DNA from: DTHT01 sp037444625
GTDB taxonomy: Bacteria; Acidobacteriota; Terriglobia; Bryobacterales; Bryobacteraceae
DNA length: 64,000 nucleotides
Assembly: GCA_037444625.1 (NCBI GenBank)
Contig: JBBIMA010000022.1
Span: forward strand, 1 to 64,000
Direction: 5' to 3'
Part shown: one piece after another, positions 18,285-26,811 of the stretch
How the letters are laid out: every line of letters begins with the position of its first letter
Position numbering within the stretch: position 1 is the first letter of the stretch
Made by a program: the position numbers and the translations under genes
The notes under the pieces: generated by a model
Databases searched by the model: none
The model's input: only the letters and a program-made list of their open reading frames with translations
What the model was told of the DNA's origin: nothing

Positions 18285-18623
18285 GTGGGCGCGAACGTGA
18301 TTCAACTGACCGATGAGAGCTTCGATCACGAGGTGCTGCGGTCCGACGTCCCCGTGCTGGTGGACTTCTGGGCGGAATGGTGCGGCCCTTGCAAAATGAT
18401 GGCGCCGACGGTGGACGCCATCGCCGCCGAGTACGCCGGCCGCCTCAAGGTAGCCAAGCTCGACGTGGACTCCAACGGCGGCTCCGCCATGCGCTTCAAC
18501 ATCCGCGGCATCCCTACCCTGCTGTTGTTCAAGGAGGGCCGCGTGGTGGACATGCGGGTCGGGGCGGTGCCCAAGTCCGAAGTGGTCCGCATGATCAGCC
18601 CCCACCTGGCCCCGGTGAGCTGA
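18285..18623 (+). CDS. trxA: Thioredoxin
   Basis: 112 residues from the GTG at 18285, which has GGAG at 18271-18274. A longer frame from 18234 would add 17 atypical residues and overlap glgA. The active site WCGPCKM has redox cysteines C33 and C36, and the cis-proline loop RGIPTLLLF and the terminal helix are present. It is a general cytoplasmic disulfide reductase. It is followed by a strong promoter for the sulfur-assembly operon, so it probably ends the glgA transcript. Confidence 0.92.
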   Translation: MGANVIQLTDESFDHEVLRSDVPVLVDFWAEWCGPCKMMAPTVDAIAAEYAGRLKVAKLDVDSNGGSAMRFNIRGIPTLLLFKEGRVVDMRVGAVPKSEVVRMISPHLAPVS

Positions 18624-18654
18624 GAGGGTCGAGGAGGCGGGCAACCCCTAATTC

Positions 18655-18683
18655 TTGACGGGGATTGTCGTGATTGCTACAAT
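18655..18683 (+). promoter_or_regulatory. Near-consensus sigma-70 promoter of the cysM-JAMM-cysO::moeZ operon
   Basis: TTGACG (18655-18660), a 17-bp spacer and TACAAT (18678-18683), 24 nt before the ATG at 18708. This is the best-matching promoter in the window. Confidence 0.7.
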
Positions 18684-18707
18684 GGACCCCAGGGACTGCT
18701 GGGATCC

Positions 18708-19655
18708 ATGTCCGCTTCGGCCGTACTGCCTGCCGTACCGCCGCGCTGCCTGCCCGCCCGCATCGGCCGCACGCCGCTGCTGCCGCTGCCCAGCCTGACC
18801 GCCGAGCTGCCCGGCATCGAAATCTACGGCAAGGCGGAGTTTCTCAATCCGGGCGGCTCGGTGAAGGACCGTGCCGCCCTGAGCATGATCCGCGAGGGCG
18901 AACGCAGCGGACGGCTCGGACCCGGGCGGATCATCCTGGATGCCACCAGCGGCAACACGGGCATCGCCTACGCCATGATCGCCGCCGCCCGGGGCTACCG
19001 CGTGCGGCTCTGCCTGCCGGCTAACGCTTCACCGGAGCGGCAGCGGATCCTGCGGGCCTACGGGGCCGAGCTGATCCTGACCGAGGCCGGCGAGGGCTCC
19101 GACGGAGCGATCCGGCGCTGCCGCCAGATCTACCAGGCGGATCCCGACTCCTACTTCTACCCGGACCAGTACAACAACCCGGCCAACTGGCGGGCTCATT
19201 TCCGGACCACGGCGCCGGAGATCATCCGGCAGACCCAGGGGCGGCTTACACATTTCGTGGCCGTGGTGGGCACCAGCGGCACCTTCGTGGGCGTGACGCG
19301 CCGGCTGCGGCGGGACCTGCCCGGCGTCGAGTGCTGGTCGGTGCAACCCTCCTCGCCTTTCCACGGCATCGAAGGAGCCAAACATATGGCCGGCGCGCTG
19401 ACGCCCGGGATCTGGGACCCCACCCTGGCCGACGGCCACTTGTGGGTCGAGACCGAGGAGGCGCAACGCATGACGCGCCGGCTCGCCCGCCGGGAAGGGC
19501 TGCTGGTGGGCGTCTCCTCCGGGGCCAACGCGGCGGCCGCCCTGGAGCTGGGGCGCCGGCTGCACCGGGAAGGCCGGCGGGCGCTGATCGTCACGATCCT
19601 TTGCGACGACGGCCAGAAATACCTGAGCGAAGAGTTCTGGAATGATCCGGATTGA
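18708..19655 (+). CDS. cysM: Cysteine synthase, CysM-like (CysO-thiocarboxylate or sulfide dependent)
   Basis: 315 residues of the fold-type II PLP family. NPGGSVKDR carries the PLP lysine K53; SGNTGIA binds the cofactor phosphate side, and VVGTSGTFVGV and VSSGANAA complete the site. It makes cysteine from O-phosphoserine or O-acetylserine. The neighbours, a JAMM peptidase overlapping by 14 nt and a CysO-MoeZ fusion, match the mycobacterial set in which CysM takes sulfur from CysO-thiocarboxylate. That route is therefore favoured over free sulfide. The substrate choice is inferred from context only. Confidence 0.85.
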   Translation: MSASAVLPAVPPRCLPARIGRTPLLPLPSLTAELPGIEIYGKAEFLNPGGSVKDRAALSMIREGERSGRLGPGRIILDATSGNTGIAYAMIAAARGYRVRLCLPANASPERQRILRAYGAELILTEAGEGSDGAIRRCRQIYQADPDSYFYPDQYNNPANWRAHFRTTAPEIIRQTQGRLTHFVAVVGTSGTFVGVTRRLRRDLPGVECWSVQPSSPFHGIEGAKHMAGALTPGIWDPTLADGHLWVETEEAQRMTRRLARREGLLVGVSSGANAAAALELGRRLHREGRRALIVTILCDDGQKYLSEEFWNDPD

Positions 19656-20097
19656 ACAGGAAGCCTGGCAAGCCATGCTGGCCCATGCCCGCAGGGTCTA
19701 TCCGGAGGAGTGCTGCGGCGCGCTGCTCGGCCTTCGGGAAGAGGGCCTCAAGCGGGTGCTGCGCGCCCTGCCGCTGGAGAACGCGCATCCCGGCTCGCGC
19801 CGCTCGCGCTACCAGGTGCGCCCGGAAGAGCTGCTGGAAGCCGAGCGGCAGGCGCGGCGGGAGGGGGTCGAGCTGATCGGCATTTACCACTCGCATCCGG
19901 ACTGTCCGGCCTATTTCTCCCGCACCGATCTGGAGAACGCCTGCCCCTGGTATTCCTTCCTGGTGGTCTCGATCTGCCGGGGCCGTTTCGAGGGCGCGGG
20001 CAGTTGGACCGTCAATCCCGATCGGACCGCCGCCGTGCCTGAAGAACTCTTGCATCCGGACTCTTCATCTGAGGAACCGACATGCCGCGAATCCTGA
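19642..20097 (+). CDS. JAMM/MPN+ metalloprotease, Mec-like
   Basis: 151 residues. The zinc site is intact: Glu at 22-23 (PEECCGALLG), H83-S-H85 and D96, spaced exactly H-x-H-x10-D (HSHPDCPAYFSRTD). In mycobacteria, Mec of this family cleaves the cysteine adduct from CysO, regenerating its diglycine end. The gene overlaps the cysteine synthase gene by 14 nt and the following ThiS-MoeB-rhodanese gene by 16 nt, so all three are translationally coupled. Besides releasing cysteine, it might cut the fused CysO domain after its Gly-Gly. Confidence 0.85.
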   Translation: MIRIEQEAWQAMLAHARRVYPEECCGALLGLREEGLKRVLRALPLENAHPGSRRSRYQVRPEELLEAERQARREGVELIGIYHSHPDCPAYFSRTDLENACPWYSFLVVSICRGRFEGAGSWTVNPDRTAAVPEELLHPDSSSEEPTCRES

Positions 20098-21512
20098 TCC
20101 CAACCGCACTGCGACCCTATGCGGAGCGCCGTGACAGCGTGGACCTTCCGGCCGCCACGGTAGGCGAGCTGCTGGAGAAGCTGGCGGCTGCTTATCCCGA
20201 GCTGCGCCGTCACCTGTTCAGCGAGGAAGGCAAGCTGCGCAGCTTCGTCAATGTGTACGTCAACGACGAGGACATCCGCTATCTGAAGCGCGAGGCGACG
20301 CCGCTGGCCGAGGGCGATCTCATCTCGATCGTGCCCAGTGTCGCAGGCGGGGCCGCCCCGAGCTCGGCGGCCGGCCTGTCGAACCAGGAGATCCTGCGCT
20401 ACAGCCGCCATCTGATCATGCCGGAGGTGGGCCTGGAAGGCCAGCTCAAGCTCAAGCAGGCGCGCGTGCTGCTGGTGGGCGCCGGAGGCCTGGGCTCGCC
20501 CCTGGCTTTGTATCTGGCGGCCGCGGGCGTGGGCCGGATCGGGCTGGTGGACTACGACCTGGTGGATCTGTCCAACCTCCAGCGCCAGATCCTGTACGGC
20601 ACCCAGGACCTGGGGCGCAAGAAGCTGGATTCGGCCCTGGAACGGATCCTGGCCCTGAACCCGACCATCACCGTGGACCGCCACGACACCGCCCTGAGCA
20701 GCGAGAACGCGCCGGCCATCCTGGCCGGCTACGACGTGGTGGTGGACGGCACGGACAACTTCCCCACGCGCTACCTGGTCAACGACGCTTGCGTGCTGCT
20801 GGGCAAGCCCAACGTGTACGGCTCGATCTTCCGCTTCGAGGGCCAGGTCACGGTTTTCGGCGCGCCGGGCGGGCCGTGCTACCGCTGCCTGTATCCGGAG
20901 CCGCCGCCGCCCGGCCTGGTTCCCAGTTGCGCCGAGGGCGGGGTGCTCGGCATCCTGCCGGGCCTGATCGGCGTGATCCAGGCGACCGAGACCGTGAAGC
21001 TGATCCTGGGGATCGGCCGGCCGCTGGTGGGGCGCCTGCTGCTGTACGACGCCCTGGCCATGCGCTTTCGCGAGCTCAGGCTGCGGCGCAATCCGGACTG
21101 CCCGGTGTGCGGCGACCGGCCCACCATCCGGCAGTTGATTGACTACCATCAGTTCTGCGGCGTGCCCCGCGAGGCGCCGGCCGACGGGCGCACCGAGTGG
21201 GACATCGAGCCGCGGGAACTCCAGGCCCGCCTGGAGCGGGGCGAGCGGCTGCTGCTGATTGACGTGCGCGAGCCGCACGAGTTCCAGATTTGCCGCCTGC
21301 CCAACGCGCGCCTGATCCCGCTGGGCGAGCTGCCCCGGCGCGTGCACGAGCTGGATACGGCCGAGGAGATCGTCGCCCACTGCCGCAGCGGGCAGCGCAG
21401 CGCCAAGGCGGTGAGTTTCCTCCGCCAGGCCGGCTTCCGCAAAGTCAAGAACCTGCGAGGCGGCCTGCTGGCCTGGAGCGAGCAGGTGGACCCGCGCCTG
21501 CCCAAGTACTGA
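20082..21512 (+). CDS. Fusion of CysO/ThiS-like ubiquitin-fold domain, MoeB/ThiF adenylyltransferase and rhodanese
   Basis: 476 residues in three domains. Residues 1-90 are a ThiS/MoaD/CysO beta-grasp domain ending in SVAGG (G89-G90). Residues about 101-345 form the E1-like domain, with ATP loop LVGAGGLGSP (131-140), the catalytic-type cysteine C283 in PSCAEGG, and zinc cysteines C266, C269, C340 and C343. Residues about 375-476 form a rhodanese with active-site C434 (CRSGQRS). MoeZ-type proteins adenylate the glycine end of a sulfur carrier and sulfurate it from the rhodanese. Here the carrier is fused upstream, so its diglycine is internal. Confidence 0.88.
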   Translation: MPRILIPTALRPYAERRDSVDLPAATVGELLEKLAAAYPELRRHLFSEEGKLRSFVNVYVNDEDIRYLKREATPLAEGDLISIVPSVAGGAAPSSAAGLSNQEILRYSRHLIMPEVGLEGQLKLKQARVLLVGAGGLGSPLALYLAAAGVGRIGLVDYDLVDLSNLQRQILYGTQDLGRKKLDSALERILALNPTITVDRHDTALSSENAPAILAGYDVVVDGTDNFPTRYLVNDACVLLGKPNVYGSIFRFEGQVTVFGAPGGPCYRCLYPEPPPPGLVPSCAEGGVLGILPGLIGVIQATETVKLILGIGRPLVGRLLLYDALAMRFRELRLRRNPDCPVCGDRPTIRQLIDYHQFCGVPREAPADGRTEWDIEPRELQARLERGERLLLIDVREPHEFQICRLPNARLIPLGELPRRVHELDTAEEIVAHCRSGQRSAKAVSFLRQAGFRKVKNLRGGLLAWSEQVDPRLPKY

Positions 21513-21606
21513 GGCCGGCTCGCACCCTCGGCTTGCGGGCCAAGGCCGGGGCGCGGCTCGCCGGACCCCTGGCCGAAGGCGCGAAGGCTCATGGCATGAT
21601 AAGGGT

Positions 21607-22293
21607 TTGATCGAGCTCAAGGGCGTCTGGAAGGTCTTCCGCAACGGCGGGCGCGAGGTGACGGCTCTGCGGGAGGTGGAAATGAGCGTCGCCCGCAGCG
21701 AGACAGTGGCCATCGTGGGTCCCTCGGGCTCCGGCAAGTCCACCCTGCTGAACCTGATCGGGGGGCTGGACCGCCCGAGCGCGGGCGAGATCGTCGTGGA
21801 CGGGCAGGCGCTGGGCGGCTTGAGCGACGACGCGCTGACCCGCCTGCGGCGGGACAAGATCGGCTTCATTTTCCAGTTCTTCAACCTGCTGCCCACCCTG
21901 AGTTCGCTCGAGAACACCGCTCTGCCGCTGCACCTGCGCGGCTGGCGGAAAAACAAGGCGCACCAGCGGGCCCGCGAGCTGCTGGCCCTGGTGGGCCTGG
22001 AGGATCGCCTGGAGCACTTGCCCGATCAGCTCTCGGGAGGCGAGCGGCAGCGCGTGGCGATCGCGCGCGCTCTGGCGGTCTACCCGCCCATCCTGCTGGC
22101 CGACGAGCCCACCGGCAATCTGGACACCCGCACCGGCCAGCAGATCCTGGCCTTGATTCACCAACTGCACCGGCGCTTGGGGACCACCTTGTTGATCGTT
22201 ACGCACGATTCCCAGGTGGCGGCGAGCTGCGCCCGCACCGTCACGCTCCGCGACGGCCGGATCGAAAGCGACCTGCGCCGCCCGGCAGGCTGA
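21607..22293 (+). CDS. ABC transporter ATP-binding protein, LolD/MacB type
   Basis: 228 residues from a TTG start; no better start exists. Walker A is GPSGSGKST (about residues 38-46), the signature is LSGGERQRVA, Walker B is ILLADEPTGNLD, and the switch His is in VTHDSQVA. It powers the FtsX-type permease encoded 3 nt downstream. The operon also encodes a LolA-like protein and an outer-membrane barrel, so export of a lipid or lipoprotein across the envelope is likely. Confidence 0.88.
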   Translation: MIELKGVWKVFRNGGREVTALREVEMSVARSETVAIVGPSGSGKSTLLNLIGGLDRPSAGEIVVDGQALGGLSDDALTRLRRDKIGFIFQFFNLLPTLSSLENTALPLHLRGWRKNKAHQRARELLALVGLEDRLEHLPDQLSGGERQRVAIARALAVYPPILLADEPTGNLDTRTGQQILALIHQLHRRLGTTLLIVTHDSQVAASCARTVTLRDGRIESDLRRPAG

Positions 22294-22296
22294 ACC

Positions 22297-24843
22297 ATGC
22301 TGTTGCGCCTGTTGAGCTGGCCCTATCTGCGCAGGCATCGCTTGCGCTGGGCCCTCACGCTGGCCGGCATCGCCCTGGGGGTGGCGGTGCTGGTGGCCAT
22401 GCGCTCGGCCAACCAGTTGGTGCTGGCCGGCTTCCGGCGCACGGTGGACCGGGTGGCGGGCAAGACCCAGCTTCAGGTCCACTCCGGCGATTTCGGTTTT
22501 CCCGAGGAGGTCCTGGAGCGCGTCCAGCAAGTCCCCGAGGTCCAGGCCGCGGCCCCGGTGATCGAAGCGGCGGCGGACACCGGTCTGGCAGGGCAGGGTT
22601 CGCTGCTCATCCTGGGCATTGATATGACGGGGGATCGCAGCCTGCGCGACTACGATCTGGAGACCGCCGAGGAGGCGATCCTGGAGGATCCGCTGGTCTT
22701 CCTGGCCCAACCCGATTCGCTGATCGTCACGCGGGAATTCGCGACCCGCAACCGCCTGGCGATCGGCAGCCGGATCCCGCTCGCCTCCGTGCAAGGAACG
22801 CGCTGGTTCACCCTGCGGGGAATCATGCGCTCGGGCGGCCTTTCGCAGGCCTTCGGCGCCAACCTGGCGATCATGGACATCTACGCCGCCCAGCACCTGT
22901 TCGGCCGCGGGCGGCGGTTCGACCGCATTGACGTCGCCTTGAAGCCGGGCGTCTCTCTGGCCGAGGGCCAGGCGGCGCTGGAGCGGCAGCTCGGCCCGGG
23001 CTTCCAAGTCGAGCCGCCTTCCTCGCGGGGCCGGCACTTCGAGGCGATCCTGCGCAGCTTCTCCGCCACCCTGAAGCTGACCAGCCTGTTCGCGATCCTG
23101 GTGGGAATTTTTATCATCTACAATTCCTTCGCCATCGCCGTCACCCAGCGGCGGAGCGAGATCGGCATCCTGCGGGCGCTGGGGGCGACGCGGAGGCAGA
23201 TCCGGGCGCTGTTTCTGACCGAAAGCGCGCTGGCCGGAGCGCTGGGGTCGGCCCTGGGCGCGGCGGCCGGGCTGGCGATGGCGCGCCTGGTGGCGGCCTA
23301 CGTGAGCCGGCTGATGCAGGAGGTCTACGGCGTGGCGCAGAACGCCGAACAGGCGCCGGCCGAGCCCGGAATGCTGGCGGCGGCGGCCGCGGCGGGTCTC
23401 GGGGCCAGTGTGATCGCGGCCTGGATCCCGGCGGCTAACGCAGCCCGGGTGGATCCGGTACGGGCGCTGCAAAAGGGTCGCTATCAGGTGCTCACCGAGG
23501 GCGAGAACCGGGCCCGGCGGCGGCTGGCCGCGGCGGCCGGGGCGGGAGCGGCCCTCTGCCTGGCTTTCAGCCGCACCCTCTGGATCTTCTACGCCGGCTA
23601 TCTTCTGTTCGTGCTGGCGGCCCTGCTCCTGGCTCCTGCGCTGGCGCTGTGGCTGGCCCGGCTGTTGCGCCCGTTGCTGGCCTGGCTGCGCCCGGTGGAA
23701 GGGGCCTTGGCGGCCGATAGTCTGATTCAGGCGCCGCGCCGGACTTCGGCCACGGTGGCGGCCCTGATGCTGTCGCTGTCCATGGTGATCGGCTTCGGCG
23801 GGGTGGCTCGCTCGATTTACCGCTCGCTGACCGAGTGGGTGGACACGGCGCTCAACCCCGACCTGTTCGTGACGCCCAACGCCGAGCTGTCCCGGCGCAC
23901 CTACACGGTGGAAGCGGAGCTGGGCGCCGCGATCGCCAAAGTGGAGGGAGTGCGGGAGGTGCAGTTGGTGCGGAGCGCGCGAGTTCCTTTCCGAGGGACG
24001 CCCGTGCTGGTGGTGGCGGCCGAGATCGCCAAGCTGTCCCGCACCGTACGCTGGCGGCCCCTGGAGGGCGACCGGGAGGACGCCTTCCGGCGCGCGGCGG
24101 CCGGTGAGGCGGTGATGGTCTCGGAAAGCTTCGCCGGACTGCGCGGGCTGAACGTGGGCCAAGCGATCGAGCTGCCCTCGCCCGGCGGCCTGCTGCGGCT
24201 GCCGATCGCGGCCGTCATCCGGGATTACTCCGATCAGCAGGGCTCGGTGCTGATTGACCGGGCCCTGTACCGGCGTTACTGGCAGGACGACACGGCCAAC
24301 GTCATTCGGGTGTATCTCGAGCCCGGAGCCTCGCCCGAGCAGGTCAAGCAGAGGATCCTGGAGCGCTGCGCCGGCCGGCGGCTGTTCGTGCTCTCCAACC
24401 GGGAGGTGCGCCGCTATATCCTGCGGTTGACGGACCAGTGGTTCGGCATGACCTACAACCAAATAGCGGTGGCGGTGTTGGTGGCGGTGCTGGGCATCGT
24501 CAACACCCTGACGGTCTCGATCACCGATCGGAGGCGGGAATTGGGAGTGCTGCAAGCGGTAGGCGCGCTGCGGCCGCAGGTGCGCCACACGGTGTGGATG
24601 GAGGCGCTGGCCATCGGGGTGATCGGCGTGTTGCTGGGTTTCGCCCTGGGCGCGCTGAGCCTGCACTATTCCCTCCGGATGACTCGCCTGGATTTGGCCG
24701 GGCTGCGGCTGGATTACGCCTTTCCGGTCCCTCTGGCGCTGTGGCTGGGGCCGCTGATCCTGGGCACGGCCTGGCTGGCGGCGCTGGGGCCGGCCGAAGC
24801 GGCCGTGCGAGTCCGTTTGGCGGAGGCGCTGGAGTATGAGTAA
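22297..24843 (+). CDS. FtsX-domain ABC permease (two-module, LolE-like)
   Basis: 848 residues. An N-terminal membrane helix (LRWALTLAGIALGVAVLVAM) is followed by a large periplasmic domain and a first FtsX core (about 255-400, ILVGIFIIYNSFAIAVTQRR). Central helices lead to a second periplasmic domain and a C-terminal FtsX core (AVAVLVAVLGIVNTLTVSITDRR). Two FtsX modules in one chain mean it can work as a single permease with the upstream ATPase. It is followed with 8-nt overlap by the LolA-like gene. This fits a mechanotransmitter-type export pump, not a substrate importer. Confidence 0.85.
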   Translation: MLLRLLSWPYLRRHRLRWALTLAGIALGVAVLVAMRSANQLVLAGFRRTVDRVAGKTQLQVHSGDFGFPEEVLERVQQVPEVQAAAPVIEAAADTGLAGQGSLLILGIDMTGDRSLRDYDLETAEEAILEDPLVFLAQPDSLIVTREFATRNRLAIGSRIPLASVQGTRWFTLRGIMRSGGLSQAFGANLAIMDIYAAQHLFGRGRRFDRIDVALKPGVSLAEGQAALERQLGPGFQVEPPSSRGRHFEAILRSFSATLKLTSLFAILVGIFIIYNSFAIAVTQRRSEIGILRALGATRRQIRALFLTESALAGALGSALGAAAGLAMARLVAAYVSRLMQEVYGVAQNAEQAPAEPGMLAAAAAAGLGASVIAAWIPAANAARVDPVRALQKGRYQVLTEGENRARRRLAAAAGAGAALCLAFSRTLWIFYAGYLLFVLAALLLAPALALWLARLLRPLLAWLRPVEGALAADSLIQAPRRTSATVAALMLSLSMVIGFGGVARSIYRSLTEWVDTALNPDLFVTPNAELSRRTYTVEAELGAAIAKVEGVREVQLVRSARVPFRGTPVLVVAAEIAKLSRTVRWRPLEGDREDAFRRAAAGEAVMVSESFAGLRGLNVGQAIELPSPGGLLRLPIAAVIRDYSDQQGSVLIDRALYRRYWQDDTANVIRVYLEPGASPEQVKQRILERCAGRRLFVLSNREVRRYILRLTDQWFGMTYNQIAVAVLVAVLGIVNTLTVSITDRRRELGVLQAVGALRPQVRHTVWMEALAIGVIGVLLGFALGALSLHYSLRMTRLDLAGLRLDYAFPVPLALWLGPLILGTAWLAALGPAEAAVRVRLAEALEYE

Positions 24844-25588
24844 GGCGGCGGCGCTTTGGTTGCTGGCCGGGCTCTGCCTGGGCGGGCAGGAGGCGCGCGA
24901 GATCGTCGAAGAGGCGCAGCGGCGTTCCCGGGCCGCCTCGGAGCGTTACGAGGGCACCCTGGAAGTGACGGACGCGCGCGGGCGGGTGGCCAGCAAGCGC
25001 TGGATCTACCAGCGGCTGGGTTCGCACGGAGACAGCAAGGCGGTGATCCGCTTCACCGCGCCGCCGGAAGTGAAGGGCGTGGCGCTGCTGATCCTGAATC
25101 ATCCCGAGCGCGCCTCGGACCAGTGGATGTGGACTCCGGCCATCCAGCGCGAGCGGCGCATCGCGCTGCAAGACCGCTCGACCCGCTTTTTCGGCACCGA
25201 CTTCAGCTTCGAGGATCTGGAGGAGCGCGACGTCAACCAGTACGACTACCGGCTGCTGGGCGAGGAGAGCCTGGAAGGAGCCGCCTGCTGGAAGATCCAC
25301 TCGCAGCCCAAGCGCAGCCGCGCCTCGCAATACACCCACTCGATCCTTTGGATCCGCAAGCAGAACTACACCTTCGCGCGGATCGAGAACTACGTCGGAG
25401 CCGAGCTGGTGCGGCGCGCCGCCTACCGCGAGGTGAGCAACGTCGAGGGCATCTGGACGCCGCGCCTGATCGAGATGACGGACCTGCGGCGCCGCAGCCG
25501 GACCGTCCTGCGGCTGGAGAAACTCCAGTACAACCTGCCCATGAAGGACGCCGATTTCACCTTGCAGGCGCTGCGGCGGGAGTTCTGA
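24836..25588 (+). CDS. Outer membrane lipoprotein-sorting (LolA-like) protein
   Basis: 250 residues with a short signal peptide (MSKAAALWLLAGLCLGGQEA). The body is a half-barrel of the LolA-like type seen next to export pumps, with RWIYQRLGSHGDSKAVIRF, the hallmark WMWTPAIQRERRIA, and FFGTDFSFEDLEER. It is expected to carry a lipid or lipoprotein through the periplasm from the ABC pump to the outer membrane. It overlaps the permease gene by 8 nt, and its stop codon overlaps the ATG of the barrel gene (TGATG). Confidence 0.85.
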   Translation: MSKAAALWLLAGLCLGGQEAREIVEEAQRRSRAASERYEGTLEVTDARGRVASKRWIYQRLGSHGDSKAVIRFTAPPEVKGVALLILNHPERASDQWMWTPAIQRERRIALQDRSTRFFGTDFSFEDLEERDVNQYDYRLLGEESLEGAACWKIHSQPKRSRASQYTHSILWIRKQNYTFARIENYVGAELVRRAAYREVSNVEGIWTPRLIEMTDLRRRSRTVLRLEKLQYNLPMKDADFTLQALRREF

Positions 25589-26802
25589 TGCGCGGGCCGG
25601 CGGCGCTGGTCTGGGCGGCGCTGGCATTCGGGCAGGATTTCTCCCAGCGGGGTTTCCTCGAGATGCGGCTGACCGCCTACCCGCAAGTCGCCGCCAACGA
25701 TCGCGGGCGGGCGGTGGCGGCGGCCTTGCTCCGCTACGAAGCCTCCTACAAGTTCTCCCCCGGCTGGCGCGCCGCCGCCGGGCTGGATGCCCGCAGCGAC
25801 ACCCATCACGAGGTCGAGCGGCGCTGGGCGCTGGGCTGGCAGGATCGCGAGCGGCAGCGGCCGGCCTTCACCCTGCGCCGGGCGAGCCTGCTTTACAGCC
25901 GCGGCCCGGTGACGCTGGAGCTGGGCAAGCAGTTCATCCGCTGGGGCAAGGCCGACATCCTCAATCCCACCGACCGCTTCGCTCCGCGCGATTTTCTGGG
26001 CGTGGTGGACAGCGACTTCCTGGCCGTGACCGCGGCCCGCCTGGCCCTGGGGGCGCAGACCGACACCCTCGAGACGGTCTTCGCGCCGCGCTTCACCCCC
26101 AGCCGTATCCCGCTCGCCAACCAACGCTGGGCGCCGTTGCCCGCGGGTATCGAGCTGCAGGAGGCGGCGCCGCGCTATCCCGGCGGACCGCAGTTCGGCG
26201 CCCGCTGGAACCACGTCGGCGCGGGCTTGGAGTACTCCCTCTCCTTCTACGAGGGCTACAACCACCTGCCGCTGTTCGAGGCCCGCCTGAGCGGCCCGCC
26301 GGCCCGGCCGCGGCTGCAGGCCGAGCGCTTCTATCCCAAGCTGCGCATGTACGGGGCCGACGCCGCCCTTCCCTTGGGCTGGGTGACTCTGAAGGCGGAA
26401 GGGGCCTGGTTCCGGGCGCCCGCCGGCTCGGCCGACGAGTATCTGCTCTACGTCGTGCAACTGGAGCGGCAGGCGGGCGAGTGGTTCCTGGTGGGCGGCT
26501 ACGCAGGCCAGAAGGTTACGCGCGTCGGCCGGGGGCCGGGCTTCGCCCCCGACCGCGGCCTGGCCCGGGCGCTGCTCGCGCGAGCCGGCTACACCATTGA
26601 CGCCCGCCGCAGCCTGGCCCTGGAGACCGCCGTGCGGCAGAACGGCGACGGGCTTTGGCTGAAGTGCGAGTACACCCAGACCCTCGGCCTGCACTGGCGG
26701 ATCACCGCCGCCTGGACGCTGATCCGCGGCGCGCCCTCGGATTTTCTGGGGCAGTACCGGCGCAACTCCCACGCCTCCCTGATCCTGCGCTACAGCTTCT
26801 GA
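25588..26802 (+). CDS. Predicted outer-membrane beta-barrel protein of the ABC export operon
   Basis: 404 residues from the ATG overlapping the LolA-like stop codon. There is a signal peptide (MRGPAALVWAALAFGQ), then alternating amphipathic strands (for example KFSPGWRAAAGLDARSD, LLYVVQLERQAGEWFLVGGY) and a terminal strand ending SLILRYSF with a C-terminal Phe, as in outer-membrane barrels. The block ELGKQFIRWGKADILNPTDRFAPRDF resembles DUF1302-type barrels that accompany LolA-like proteins. It probably is the outer-membrane acceptor of the pump. The assignment is structural; there are no catalytic motifs. Confidence 0.75.
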   Translation: MRGPAALVWAALAFGQDFSQRGFLEMRLTAYPQVAANDRGRAVAAALLRYEASYKFSPGWRAAAGLDARSDTHHEVERRWALGWQDRERQRPAFTLRRASLLYSRGPVTLELGKQFIRWGKADILNPTDRFAPRDFLGVVDSDFLAVTAARLALGAQTDTLETVFAPRFTPSRIPLANQRWAPLPAGIELQEAAPRYPGGPQFGARWNHVGAGLEYSLSFYEGYNHLPLFEARLSGPPARPRLQAERFYPKLRMYGADAALPLGWVTLKAEGAWFRAPAGSADEYLLYVVQLERQAGEWFLVGGYAGQKVTRVGRGPGFAPDRGLARALLARAGYTIDARRSLALETAVRQNGDGLWLKCEYTQTLGLHWRITAAWTLIRGAPSDFLGQYRRNSHASLILRYSF

Positions 26803-26811
26803 TCGGGCGCC

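Noticed and set aside
18624..18654. A rho-independent terminator after the thioredoxin gene
   Set aside because: No stable stem followed by a T-run is present in the short gap before the next promoter.
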